Positions 1 to 8,701 of a DNA stretch of 33,373 bases are shown piece by piece. A model generated the notes under the pieces. The model was not told where the DNA came from and made no database searches. It was given only the letters and a program-made list of their open reading frames with translations. The stretch's first letter is position 1. The number at the start of each line of letters is the position of its first letter. Origin of the DNA: Bacteroidales bacterium KHT7 (lineage in GTDB: Bacteria > Bacteroidota > Bacteroidia > Bacteroidales > Bacteroidaceae); contig FNBQ01000010.1 of assembly GCA_900102385.1 (NCBI GenBank), forward strand, positions 1 through 33,373. Reading direction: 5' to 3'. The position numbers and the translations under genes are program-made.

Positions 1-228
1 GAAGCGTTCCGTTTCCTCAATCTCGCGTCCTCTCTTGTCATCAAAGTCTATTTCCTGCTGCCCGTCATGATTACGAAGCCAGCGTTGAGCCTCCGAATAC
101 AAGATATCCGCTTCGTCCTCAGACTTTGCCGTTCCAAAATGCCTTATCTCACGAAACTTTCCATTAGCCTTACTTACGGCTACCACGCTTATAGAGCCTG
201 AGCGGTTTTTCTTCCTGCGTATAAACAT
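1..228 (-). CDS. Partial IS transposase (IS4/IS1634-like), N-terminus only
   Basis: The reading frame starts at an ATG at 226-228 and stays open to the left window edge, giving 76 N-terminal residues. The protein begins MFIRRKKNRSGSISV and continues with a KFREIRHFGTAKSEDEAD stretch. This basic, SGS-rich start is what I recognise from IS1634-type (IS4 superfamily) transposases of Bacteroidota. The DDE catalytic core would lie beyond the edge, so activity cannot be judged. No terminal inverted repeat was identified to its right, so the IS boundary is not defined. It sits next to the 3' end of the defence operon, consistent with a mobile-element boundary. The family assignment rests on N-terminal resemblance only. 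Confidence 0.6.
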   Translation of the reverse strand, partial: MFIRRKKNRSGSISVVAVSKANGKFREIRHFGTAKSEDEADILYSEAQRWLRNHDGQQEIDFDDKRGREIEETERF

Positions 229-232
229 GGCG

Positions 233-240
233 CAAAGGTA
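233..240 (-). promoter_or_regulatory. Bacteroidota-type -7 box upstream of the transposase
   Basis: On the minus strand this reads TACCTTTG, an exact match to the phylum consensus TAnnTTTG. It lies only four bases upstream of the transposase ATG, which would give a nearly leaderless transcript. No clear -33 TTTG was found at the usual spacing. Confidence 0.35.
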
Positions 241-345
241 CGCATTTTCCTGTTTGCGTCACCCAAAGTCACCCATTATTTAGACGTAACTACCTGATTT
301 TCAATCTGCGCTATGTAATGGCACAAAAAAGTGATGAAGTCAGGA

Positions 346-379
346 GACCGTGCTTCTTCCCAGAGTACGGTCTTTTTTT
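346..379 (+). terminator. Possible rho-independent terminator with no assigned gene
   Basis: GACCGT and ACGGTC form a 6-bp stem around a loop of about 15 nt, followed by seven T residues on the plus strand. No plus-strand gene ends here, so it could close an unannotated small transcript or be a decayed remnant. Confidence 0.35.
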
Positions 380-401
380 GATTCATACTGAACTCATCAT
401 A

Positions 402-452
402 AACGCTGAAAGTGTCTCTGCTCACCAACCGTTGCTTGGAACGTACTGCGGA
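402..452 (+). repeat. Dispersed intergenic repeat, copy 1
   Basis: The segment from ACGCTGAAAG to ACTGCGG aligns without gaps over 49 bases to 29375-29423, with roughly three quarters of bases identical. Both copies sit in non-coding DNA and contain the CTGAAAG core. The open frames crossing it on both strands look like chance frames through a repeat. Confidence 0.55.
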
Positions 453-577
453 AAAAATACGACCGTTATCAAAATGTTGCATTTATATAGCGTAGGGTGG
501 GGGTAATATAGTTAAGTCCCGTCGTTAATCCGAATTTCCGTGTCCAACCTATAGTTGCTTGCTACCCACCTGCCGTT

Positions 578-771
578 CTGCCGAATTTGCAATTTGGCAG
601 AGAAAAAAAATTGGGAATTTGCCGCTCGAACTTGTTCGCTTGCTACCGAAGGGACGCAAGAATTCCCACCGCTGAAAAAACATCAGTTTACAATAACTTT
701 TTGTCGCACAGCGACAATGCGAGTTGCAAACTCGCGGTATAATGATGCTGCCGAATTCGGAAATTCGGCAG
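578..771. repeat. Cluster of hairpins in a non-coding stretch
   Basis: The interval 541-800 has no supportable gene but holds four palindromes. The first is 578-600 (CTGCCGAATT paired with AATTTGGCAG). The second is 701-717 (TTGTCGC/GCGACAA, 3-nt loop). The third is 719-735 (GCGAGTT/AACTCGC, 3-nt loop). The fourth is 748-771 (CTGCCGAATT/AATTCGGCAG, perfect). The first and last are related to each other. Between them, 634-660 (GTTCGCTTG then GAAGGGACGCAAG) matches a second copy at 29190-29214. This resembles REP-like or decayed mobile sequence more than a gene. Confidence 0.5.
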
Positions 772-799
772 GACGAAGGGTTGCTTTTTTTTAGAAAGA

Positions 800-830
800 C
801 CCCGAGGCACATATTTACTGGGCTTCGGGG
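800..830 (-). terminator. Terminator of the defence operon
   Basis: CCCCGAGG near 800-807 pairs with CTTCGGGG at 823-830 (7-8 bp). It lies about 48 bp beyond the last stop codon of the minus-strand operon. Pyrimidine-rich tracts flank it on both strands, so it could work in both directions. Confidence 0.5.
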
Positions 831-877
831 AGGATTTTTATTGCCTTTTGAGTTTTACCGGACAGCAATATAACAAA

Positions 878-2260
878 TTACTTATTATCTCCAAAGAGCA
901 GTTTCAACTGCTTGTCAAAGTCGCTCATAATTTCACGGTCTTGAATAACACGGAACTTGTCATATTCTGTGAGTGCCTTTTCAAACGCTTGTTCGTGAGT
1001 CACACGACCTGCATCTGGAAGTAATGGACGGTTGTTTAAATCCATATAGCGTTGTAGGAGAGCAGACCAGTCTGCCATTGTCATCAGAATATGGTCTTCT
1101 GCACGTTGCTCCGCAATGTCAATGAAGGCATTGCTCAATCTGTTCAACGAATCCACTTCTTTCTCGCTGAGATAGTTTTTGGCTACAGTAACATCTGATT
1201 TCACGACTCTTCCGTCTGGAGCATTCTTCCATGTTGTCAATCCCATGTGAGGGCGTTCAGCATCCGCACGGTCATAGATAATCTCTGCAGCAGTTTGTTT
1301 AGTTACCGCATAATGCATCATGTTTTGTACAGTCTTGAAGAACACTTGTGTCTCCTCAGAATCCTTGTCATAGTCGGAACTACACTCGCTATATATATCA
1401 GTAATCTTCTGGTAATAACGTCGTTCACTGATGCGTATCTCGCGGATGCGGTCAAGCAAATCATCAAAGTAATCTGCCCCGAATACGTTCTTTCCCTTCA
1501 GACGTTCGTCATCCAACACAAAGCCCTTGGTAAGGTATTCTTTCAATACTTGTGTAGCCCAGATACGGAACTGAGTTGCCTCATTGCTATTCACGCGATA
1601 GCCTACGGCAATAACGACATCAAGGTTATACATCATCACCTCACCAGACCATTTGTCCGAAGGTATTCGAATTTTTCTAATAGCATCGGACAAATGGATC
1701 TCCCCACTTTGTTCTATTTGGTCAAGATGATAATTTATGGTAGGAACTGTCACTCCAAACAACTCTGCCATTCTCTGTTGTGAAAGCCAAAATGTATTGG
1801 TATCGAAGACTACTTGAACCTGCACCTTTCCTCGTCCGCTTTTATACATCAGGATGGAAGATTCCATGCTTCTCATGGCAACATCTGGAGTCATGGTCGC
1901 ACTGAAATACTGCTGTGCTGCCTTCACCATCTCTTTCTTTTGGTCGGCATTCATAGCCACAGCCATACAAGCAGCACGAGACAGGCGAATGCTCGTCACT
2001 TCTCTGACTGCGCCACTACCCAGTTCTGCCATCTCCGTTATCTCCACGAAATGCTCACCAAGATGATAGCCCTTCTGCGAAGTCCATGCCTGTGCCTTGG
2101 CTATGACACGCTCGAAGTTCCAGTACTTGCCATAGCCCATCACTCTCGCCAACTTGCGCGAGTTCCACCATTCCTTGCCATCAGCATCAATCTCTCTTAA
2201 CTGATCGAAAGGAGATTGGAGTTCTGGGATAATGTTAGATTTCTCTTTTGTGTCTGCCAT
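878..2260 (-). CDS. DinD-like (BRO-N) domain fused to RhuM family protein
   Basis: This 460-aa protein has two recognisable parts. Residues 15-120 match the N-terminal region of DinD: PFDQLREI, then KEWWNSRKLARVMGY, then RLSRAACMAVAMN. Residues 135-460 match a complete RhuM protein: TFWLSQQRMAELFGV, the GYRVNSNEATQFRIWATQVL block, YFDDLLDRIREIR and the C-terminal KNYLSEKEVDSLNRL. DinD is an SOS-regulated modulator of RecA in E. coli. RhuM is widespread next to type I restriction genes, with no established biochemical role. It is the last gene of the island, 15 bp after the DUF262 gene, and so probably cotranscribed. Domain identity is firm; function is not. The fusion suggests a DNA-damage or phage-response accessory. 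Confidence 0.85.
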   Translation of the reverse strand: MADTKEKSNIIPELQSPFDQLREIDADGKEWWNSRKLARVMGYGKYWNFERVIAKAQAWTSQKGYHLGEHFVEITEMAELGSGAVREVTSIRLSRAACMAVAMNADQKKEMVKAAQQYFSATMTPDVAMRSMESSILMYKSGRGKVQVQVVFDTNTFWLSQQRMAELFGVTVPTINYHLDQIEQSGEIHLSDAIRKIRIPSDKWSGEVMMYNLDVVIAVGYRVNSNEATQFRIWATQVLKEYLTKGFVLDDERLKGKNVFGADYFDDLLDRIREIRISERRYYQKITDIYSECSSDYDKDSEETQVFFKTVQNMMHYAVTKQTAAEIIYDRADAERPHMGLTTWKNAPDGRVVKSDVTVAKNYLSEKEVDSLNRLSNAFIDIAEQRAEDHILMTMADWSALLQRYMDLNNRPLLPDAGRVTHEQAFEKALTEYDKFRVIQDREIMSDFDKQLKLLFGDNK

Positions 2261-2275
2261 ACTTATGTAAATTGA

Positions 2276-4357
2276 TTACTCCTCGTCTTCTCCCTCTTGA
2301 TCAGAACGGAATTCAAAAACGAGTTCTGATGCAGGGATATTACACACCTCAAACATTCCATGTAGAATGTTGATTTTTGTGGCTGTACTGTTGTCTGTCC
2401 ATACATACATTCCTGGTGCAAGTTCGCGCCTACACTCTTCTGGAGTCGCTGAGAAGCTGCACTTTTCGTTTGCACAAAGCCATTCAATAGTTGAGCGCTT
2501 CTCCAGTAAGATGTGCCCACAAACCTGAATAAGCATTTCTTTCCAAGTGTTAACCGTATATCTTACTCCATGAAGGATATATGCTTGCAGTTTCTTGCCT
2601 GTGAACTCATAGTCTTCATCATCAAGCGATGCAGATTCTGCTTCACGTCTCAGCGGCTCAAAAGTCGTAGTTGGCATAGGCCAGAGGCGCATAAACACAT
2701 TCTGAAGTTCTTTCTGACGTGCTTTCAACTCTGTTTCTGTCCATTGTTCGCACGATTTTACAGAGTTATTAAGACGAAATGCACTATCCTTGAATCCCTT
2801 CTCCATGTCTCTCTTCTCAATAAACGTGAGATTGCTATATTGAGAATTATAACCTGTGAGCGTGAGATTTGCCATTGTGTGCAGATATTGTTCATGAATT
2901 CTTTCCCAATCTTCGCCTAAAGCCGTTTTCCACTTATCCGATAGAGTTTGGGGCATGATATGTTCTATGGTGATATTTTTCTCTGTCAGCTCCTTCACCA
3001 CATCATGCCGCTCATTATTGTCTTGGTTTTCCATACGTTCCAAGATAAACATACGGGCATTGGCTGGCATCTTATAAACCTGACGAGTTTTAAAGTCACC
3101 ACGCACCTCTTCATCAGATGGGAAGACAGAAGAACGTCCCTTCTTCAACAAGACATAAGTTAGTACATCTATATACGAAGGTGCAGTATCATCACCTGCT
3201 TTATTGACATGATTCAACACATCTCTATGGAGCGTTGCAAACACCTTATTCAAAGCATTTGATGGGAGATTACAGATGATTCTGCGTGCCCAATATGCTT
3301 CTATCACATCAAGTACACGATAAATCTCGTCTTCCGCCAATCCCACTTTTGATGCATAGTCGAAGAAAGCCATAAAGAATGGATAAGCAATAGTAGAATC
3401 CAGCGTTCGTAGCTGATTCAACTTCCTGTTGAGTTTATCTGTACCAATCGTTGCATTATCCACTTGGCTATAAATCTCAGCATAGTGATGCATATCTTCC
3501 AATAGCGTAGCCCTGTCAACACTTATATCTTCAGCATACTCCTTAAAGATAAAGTATATCTTATCGATACGACCTATCTTCCCTTGCTTCATGGTCAGGT
3601 AATCGCGTACAAAAGAAGACGGATCATACTTGGTGAACTCTTCAATAGGATTCCAATATCGAGTATACAAGTCATCTTGCTCAACTGGTGCAAGTGACAT
3701 CAATAGATAGTTACGAATTTTGTCTGCTTCACTCAGATCAAGACCTGTTGAGTTCAGACTCTCAAATATCAACTGGGGATCATCATCTTCGTCAAGACGG
3801 ATGTTGATAACTTCCAGTTTCTTGATGGTCTCAAATAGTTCATCAATGGTCAATCCGCAATGAATAATCTTATCATAAAAGAAGTCGTAGTTACGAGTAA
3901 CATTCGATTCTTTGATATATTGCTCCTTGGGCTTATACAGCAAAGCATCAAAAGCCTGCATATCTTTCTTGATAGGTTTAAGCTTCACCTTTCGCTCGTC
4001 TTCTTGATATTCATCTACCAAATAACGCTTGAAGATTTTCTCTACAAGTTTAGCGTCTGTCGCTTCTATCAATCCTTCTTTCTTAGCATTTACCATCGCA
4101 ATGAGCAACAACGAAACAGTTGTGATTCGTTGTTGTCCATCAATGATGAACCTGTCTTCTGTTCCAGACTGTATGCTTGACACAATGCTGCCAAAGAAGT
4201 GACTCCTGCGGTCGCTGTTGTGTAGTTTCATCAAGTCCTGAAACAACTGTTCGCAGTTCTCTTCTTTCCAGTCGTAGTTACGCTGGTAAAGAGGAATAAT
4301 GAATCGCTTGTCTGATCCATCAAAGAACTTTATCAGAGGTTGTGCGTCGCCTTTCAT
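2276..4357 (-). CDS. DUF262-DUF1524 protein, GmrSD-like type IV restriction nuclease
   Basis: The 693-aa protein begins with a DUF262 (GmrS/ParB-like) domain. IPLYQRNYDW at residues 21-30 and the DGQQR signature at 73-77 are both intact. A DUF1524 (GmrD-like HNH) domain follows, with EHIMPQ at about 465-470 and an ANLTLTGYNSQYSN segment after it, so the nuclease motif looks complete. The last 110 residues form an extra domain of unknown role. Fused DUF262-DUF1524 proteins in the GmrSD group use NTPs and cut modified phage DNA, for example glucosylated hydroxymethylcytosine DNA. The gene lies 51 bp after the type III-like methylase and 15 bp before the RhuM fusion. Inference: it covers phages whose modified DNA escapes the neighbouring type II enzyme. 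Confidence 0.85.
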   Translation of the reverse strand: MKGDAQPLIKFFDGSDKRFIIPLYQRNYDWKEENCEQLFQDLMKLHNSDRRSHFFGSIVSSIQSGTEDRFIIDGQQRITTVSLLLIAMVNAKKEGLIEATDAKLVEKIFKRYLVDEYQEDERKVKLKPIKKDMQAFDALLYKPKEQYIKESNVTRNYDFFYDKIIHCGLTIDELFETIKKLEVINIRLDEDDDPQLIFESLNSTGLDLSEADKIRNYLLMSLAPVEQDDLYTRYWNPIEEFTKYDPSSFVRDYLTMKQGKIGRIDKIYFIFKEYAEDISVDRATLLEDMHHYAEIYSQVDNATIGTDKLNRKLNQLRTLDSTIAYPFFMAFFDYASKVGLAEDEIYRVLDVIEAYWARRIICNLPSNALNKVFATLHRDVLNHVNKAGDDTAPSYIDVLTYVLLKKGRSSVFPSDEEVRGDFKTRQVYKMPANARMFILERMENQDNNERHDVVKELTEKNITIEHIMPQTLSDKWKTALGEDWERIHEQYLHTMANLTLTGYNSQYSNLTFIEKRDMEKGFKDSAFRLNNSVKSCEQWTETELKARQKELQNVFMRLWPMPTTTFEPLRREAESASLDDEDYEFTGKKLQAYILHGVRYTVNTWKEMLIQVCGHILLEKRSTIEWLCANEKCSFSATPEECRRELAPGMYVWTDNSTATKINILHGMFEVCNIPASELVFEFRSDQEGEDEE

Positions 4358-4408
4358 ATGCTATGTATTTTATCTTTGGACTTATCTATAATATACTTAT
4401 CGTCTTAT

Positions 4409-6103
4409 TTATTCAATAAGCTCAATAATCTTTTTCATCGTAGTATCTGTAAACGTACGCCAAATTTCGAGTTTTACCTTCTTGTAGTCATCAAATAACT
4501 GGCCAACACGCTCAATTTCGAAAACTAGTCGTAGGTCATTCTTGTCTTCATTTACCTGTCCTTCTTTGCGATAGCCAAGTCGAGCAATCTTGATATAGTA
4601 AAGATCGCGAATACCTTTTCCTGAGAGGTACGGCATGAAATAGTAGAGCTTGTTGAGTGCAACCGAAGTCGGAAATCTTTTGCCAGTATAGTAAATCTTG
4701 GCAGAGCCATCAAGGTACTGCTCCCAGTTGTCCTTCTTTACGTTACAGATAAGGAGGTTCTTAGTGAGGTCAATCGGCAAGTGACGATGATTATGTTTAG
4801 TGCCGTATTCAATCTCAATGTCCTCGCGAACCATGCAGTTCTGAGTGATTGGCTCTTCGCCATATTGCTCGAAAAGGTCAAAAAGATCCAACTGATGATA
4901 TTGAACCGGTTGTCTGGAGTAAGTAGGTTTATCTTCTATCTTACGTTCCTCCACTTTATTCTTGTCAAAATTGTATAGAGCGTATTGACCACCACCATTC
5001 CAATTGACAGCAGAAGACACACCTCCACTTTCGCCATTGATTACGAGGTTCATGCGTCTGACTACTAAATCTGCCATCTGGTCACCAATCTCTATTCCGA
5101 TGTAGTTACGGTTGAGTTTATGAGCTGTTGCCATCGTAGTGCCAGAGCCAATGTAACAATCAAGCACGTACTCACCCTCGTTACTGGCAATCTCTATAAT
5201 CTGCTTTATCAATTCCTCTGGCTTTGGAGTATCAAACACATTCTCCATTTCTGGGAAAAGCGACAGCAAATGCTTCTTGGCGCTATCTGTAGTACCATAG
5301 TTGTCACCTGACCAAAGAGTTTCGGGTGTTAATCCTATTTTTGCATTAGCCAAGAACTTTTTGATACGTGGAGTATTTCTGCCTTCCAAGCCAAACCAAA
5401 TATTATGCTCTGCAATCTCTCGCAGCATCTTTTCTTGATTATAAGCCCAGCAACGTCCCTTGGGAGGGTCGAACTCTACACCTGCTGGAGAAATAATTGT
5501 ATAGAACTGACTCGCAACAGCATGTCCTGCTTGAACACTGGCTGATACAGATTGCCAAGGACCTCGTGGGTCATTATCTGGATTCTTGTATTTGCTGTCA
5601 ACAAAATCTTCACCAACAGGAAGAAGATTGCGTGATTTCTTAAACGCCTTGATGTCTTTGGCATAAACAAGCACATACTCATGATTGCATGAGAATACTG
5701 CACGATTCTCACGAGTCTTTCTTTGCTGCCACACTATAGTGCTCGCAAAATTCTCGCGTCCGAAAATTCTATCTGCTTCCACTTTTAGATAAGCCATTTC
5801 CTTATCATCAATGGAAATCCAAATGCTACCATCTTTTTTCAGCAGCATTCTAAGCCATGACAAAACACTATGCATATCTTTGAGCCAAGCAGACGTAGTT
5901 GTATTGTCATTGTAGTAGTGATAGGAATCTCCGTTATTGTATGGAGGGTCAATGTAGATGCACTTTATCTTGCCTCCGTACACAGGTACCAATTCTGGGA
6001 GAATTGCTTTGTTATCACCCTTTATCAGGATGTTCTTGCAATCCTCACCACCTACAGACATCTGATTGTCAATTGAGAATTTTATGTTGTCTTTTAACTG
6101 CAT
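4409..6103 (-). CDS. Site-specific DNA methyltransferase, beta class (Mod-like)
   Basis: Motif IV, DPPYNNG, is at residues 52-58 and precedes the SAM-binding motif I, DCYIGSGTT, at 315-323. This is the beta-class order seen in type III Mod and many type II amino-methyltransferases. Motif I has Y in place of the usual F. DPPY is compatible with adenine-N6 methylation, but the target base is not proven. After motif I there is a C-terminal extension of about 200 residues that may help recognise the target. It starts 13 bp after the D12-type methylase, and no type III Res helicase is present. The nearby PLD nuclease therefore suggests this is one of a pair of type IIS-type methylases rather than a type III Mod. 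Confidence 0.85.
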   Translation of the reverse strand: MQLKDNIKFSIDNQMSVGGEDCKNILIKGDNKAILPELVPVYGGKIKCIYIDPPYNNGDSYHYYNDNTTTSAWLKDMHSVLSWLRMLLKKDGSIWISIDDKEMAYLKVEADRIFGRENFASTIVWQQRKTRENRAVFSCNHEYVLVYAKDIKAFKKSRNLLPVGEDFVDSKYKNPDNDPRGPWQSVSASVQAGHAVASQFYTIISPAGVEFDPPKGRCWAYNQEKMLREIAEHNIWFGLEGRNTPRIKKFLANAKIGLTPETLWSGDNYGTTDSAKKHLLSLFPEMENVFDTPKPEELIKQIIEIASNEGEYVLDCYIGSGTTMATAHKLNRNYIGIEIGDQMADLVVRRMNLVINGESGGVSSAVNWNGGGQYALYNFDKNKVEERKIEDKPTYSRQPVQYHQLDLFDLFEQYGEEPITQNCMVREDIEIEYGTKHNHRHLPIDLTKNLLICNVKKDNWEQYLDGSAKIYYTGKRFPTSVALNKLYYFMPYLSGKGIRDLYYIKIARLGYRKEGQVNEDKNDLRLVFEIERVGQLFDDYKKVKLEIWRTFTDTTMKKIIELIE

Positions 6104-6116
6104 TTAATCTTACGGA

Positions 6117-7433
6117 TTATTCGTTGTTAGTGCATACTATCAACAGTTCTGCCTCATCGGAAGCTTCAAGAAAATGCTCTGTTGAGTTAAGCTTGTTATG
6201 CTTGAAACTACCAGCGGAAACCGTCTCGACATTATCATAGTATTCCTCTGCAAGAGCAATAAGTTGCTGCATTGTCACCACACGTGGATGTGTTTTTTTC
6301 GTTTCATCGTATGGAGAGTATGAAAGCAACAGATTCCTTCCTGCTGAAGCCGTAAGTTCAAACATCTTGCGGAATGCCTCTGGAGCCTTACTTTTGATGC
6401 AGAAAGGTGACTGATGTCGATCCTCTCGATAGATGCCATTGCTGACATGGGTTGAACCATGTATTGTAACCGTTGAAATCTTAGGAGTATCTCGAAGGGT
6501 CAATGTTTCCAGCACGTGATAGTAGCGACTATAATGATCGCGTGTGTATGGAGGATCTGCATAAACGGTTCTTACGTTGTCGGGAAGAGACTTTAGACAT
6601 TGTTCGTAGTCACCTTGCATTGTAATGTGCTGACAATCGCTCTTGGATAGATTCCTGTATTTTAACAACCATTCACGATAGAGAGCAACTACATCAATAG
6701 TCTTGTCTTTTACAGCCTTGTTGTAAACGGTTATCTTAATGTTACCTTTGGAATCTCTAGCTTTTATTGGCTGAGCAAAATGCTTTCCTACAGTATCAAC
6801 AATATCACTTGCTGTACTTAAAAGAGCAGCAAGGAACAAATCGCGATTGTCTTCTGATATTAATCTGTGAATAGTCTCTAGAATAATATCAATCTCAACA
6901 GCTTGCTTGTAGGAGAAATAGACACCACCATAGTAGCGACTAATCAATGAACGTACATCATCTAATCCGTCTTTCTTGAGGTTTTTGCAAACAACCACTA
7001 ATTGATCTGATAAACAAGAAAGGTTGTGCTCAATGTTGAATACCTCTAGCGACCCATGTTCAAGGATGCAAGTAAGTACTTCGAGATTCTTACTATCGAT
7101 GGCATCTTGTTCTAATTCAATCAAGGGAGCAAAAGCCTCTCTCAACTTATTGGTGCATTCGTTGTCTAATGACTTGAAGAAACCTTCGATAGTTTTATCC
7201 GTCACATCAAATTTGTGGAGTAAAGCATTGCATATTACCTTTGAATACCCTTGAATATCGCAAGAGACAACAGAGTGCAGACGCGACAACTTACGAGATA
7301 CACAACCAGAACCTGCGAATAAGTCACAGATTCCAGCACCTTGTGGCGTTACGTCAAGTACTTTATCCTCGATGAAATCCAACAAGCGCAACTTACTACC
7401 AAGGTAGTTTAAGGTCCTGAAATTGTAGCTCAT
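6117..7433 (-). CDS. DNA adenine methyltransferase, D12/alpha class
   Basis: Motif I, DLFAGSG, is at residues 37-43 and motif IV, ADPPYTRDHYSRYY, starts at 292. This is the alpha-class order, with the long central segment that usually holds the target-recognition domain. The N-terminal NYLGSKLRLLDFI is typical of D12 enzymes. Length is 438 aa. The ATG shares one base with the stop codon of the upstream PLD nuclease (TAATG), implying translational coupling. Tight coupling of a nuclease with two different methylases fits an asymmetric recognition site, where each strand needs its own enzyme. The class is firm; the recognition site cannot be read from sequence. Confidence 0.85.
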   Translation of the reverse strand: MSYNFRTLNYLGSKLRLLDFIEDKVLDVTPQGAGICDLFAGSGCVSRKLSRLHSVVSCDIQGYSKVICNALLHKFDVTDKTIEGFFKSLDNECTNKLREAFAPLIELEQDAIDSKNLEVLTCILEHGSLEVFNIEHNLSCLSDQLVVVCKNLKKDGLDDVRSLISRYYGGVYFSYKQAVEIDIILETIHRLISEDNRDLFLAALLSTASDIVDTVGKHFAQPIKARDSKGNIKITVYNKAVKDKTIDVVALYREWLLKYRNLSKSDCQHITMQGDYEQCLKSLPDNVRTVYADPPYTRDHYSRYYHVLETLTLRDTPKISTVTIHGSTHVSNGIYREDRHQSPFCIKSKAPEAFRKMFELTASAGRNLLLSYSPYDETKKTHPRVVTMQQLIALAEEYYDNVETVSAGSFKHNKLNSTEHFLEASDEAELLIVCTNNE

Positions 7434-8638
7434 TAGATAACTAATTCTGGGTAAAGTGCATGAATTGCCTCTACGTGTACTATTGCACGTTTCAGTTCTC
7501 GTGCATTATTCTTTGTTTCACGATATAGATACTCTTTTACTTTCTCGTAGGCATCATGTTTTGCAAGGAGAACATGATATAGGAACTCATTACTATCTAA
7601 CTTGACAAAAATTACAATCGGACGAACATCATCGCCAGGATACTCACCTTTTGTTTCTTCACAATGTATTTCAAAACGGTAGTTACGACTCTTTACTGAA
7701 ACTGCTTGCCTTTTTTCTACATCACCTAATGAACCATCTTGCCCAATGTTCATTATGCTTATCCAATAATCATTGTTGCCTCTTTCTGCGCCAAAAAAAT
7801 CTTCGAAAATGGCAATCGGAAAGTTCACCTGTTTCCATCTTGGACCTCCTCCAATTTCGGCAATCAACACTTCCTCTCCAATTTCCACTGGTGCCTCAAT
7901 AACTTCTGTAGATTTAGTTGCATCATCTAAAACTGCAATCTTCTTCGTTTTAATCTTTCGTTTTAATCGTTTAGGCTCAAAACCTTCTGGATTCTTTTGT
8001 ATACCAGAACTCTTGAACATTGACGACCTTTTGATTTCCGACGAAACACCTGCACGTTTTTCGGCAGATGCCATCGCACGCTCACTGTCACTAGGAATTA
8101 TATTCTCCTCATACAATTGATCTATCAGTTCCTGAGTGATTGGGTATAGATTCTCTTCTGTAGAATCAAGAATGCCTTTCCAATAGGCATAGAAAGCACT
8201 ATGCACAGATGTGCCTTGCATATCCTGAACCAACAACGAACATTCAACATTGCGCACCAAACCTCCTTCTGTAAGATTGCTTGATCCTACAATGAGTGTA
8301 TAGTAGTCGCTGTTCTCAAAAAGATACACTTTAGGATGGAAAATATTAGTATTCAGAGTATAGTAGATGTAAGAATCTACACCCCAGGAAAGCACTTCTT
8401 CCAAAGCTTCCTTGGATGTACATTTCTGATCAACACCAAGTATTATCTTTATTTTGACATTATTTGCCTTTGCCATTAAGATGTGAGGTGTTAATGCAGT
8501 AATACCTCCATAACTTGCAAAAGCCACAAGGCATGTGAACTTGTCATATTTACTAGAATCAAATAATTCTATAAGTTCTTTTGCTGCTGATGTATTCTCA
8601 TCTAGGTTATAACCTTGTCCAATTATCTTACTTTTCAT
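7433..8638 (-). CDS. PLD-family restriction endonuclease, BfiI/NgoFVII-like
   Basis: Residues 1-170 form a phospholipase D-type nuclease domain. The catalytic HxK is H101-K103 in FHPKVYLF, followed by GSSN at 118-121 and E132. Only one HKD motif is present, so the enzyme should dimerise, as BfiI does. A basic linker at about 200-245 (KRLKRKIKTKK) leads to a C-terminal region (250-401) with the length and beta-rich look of the B3-like DNA-binding domain of NgoFVII/BfiI enzymes; that part is inference. BfiI is a metal-independent type IIS enzyme accompanied by two methyltransferases, and here two methylase genes follow directly. An AAGAAG sequence lies just upstream of the ATG. A standalone PLD defence nuclease such as DrmC is the main alternative. 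Confidence 0.75.
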   Translation of the reverse strand: MKSKIIGQGYNLDENTSAAKELIELFDSSKYDKFTCLVAFASYGGITALTPHILMAKANNVKIKIILGVDQKCTSKEALEEVLSWGVDSYIYYTLNTNIFHPKVYLFENSDYYTLIVGSSNLTEGGLVRNVECSLLVQDMQGTSVHSAFYAYWKGILDSTEENLYPITQELIDQLYEENIIPSDSERAMASAEKRAGVSSEIKRSSMFKSSGIQKNPEGFEPKRLKRKIKTKKIAVLDDATKSTEVIEAPVEIGEEVLIAEIGGGPRWKQVNFPIAIFEDFFGAERGNNDYWISIMNIGQDGSLGDVEKRQAVSVKSRNYRFEIHCEETKGEYPGDDVRPIVIFVKLDSNEFLYHVLLAKHDAYEKVKEYLYRETKNNARELKRAIVHVEAIHALYPELVI

Positions 8639-8649
8639 ATATATCTTCT

Positions 8650-8701
8650 TTATTCGTTATTCTTTCTTAATTCTTCAGCCTGTCCTAACTGCATGCTATT
8701 C
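8650..8701 (-). other. Possible C-terminal stub of a deleted restriction/modification gene
   Basis: After the premature stop of the HsdR_N_2 fragment, another frame reads ENSMQLGQAEELRKNNE and ends at a TAA at 8650-8652, 11 bp before the PLD nuclease ATG. This charged, helix-like tail looks like the end of a larger protein. It may be what remains after an internal deletion joined the 5' and 3' ends of one gene. Seventeen residues are too few to prove it. Confidence 0.3.

Noticed and set aside
276-506. Small open frames on both strands near the left edge
   Set aside because: They cross the dispersed repeat and a hairpin, and their peptides show no domain.
4409-6103. Type III restriction Mod subunit
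   Set aside because: The methylase resembles Mod, but no Res helicase-nuclease gene is nearby; pairing with the PLD nuclease fits better.
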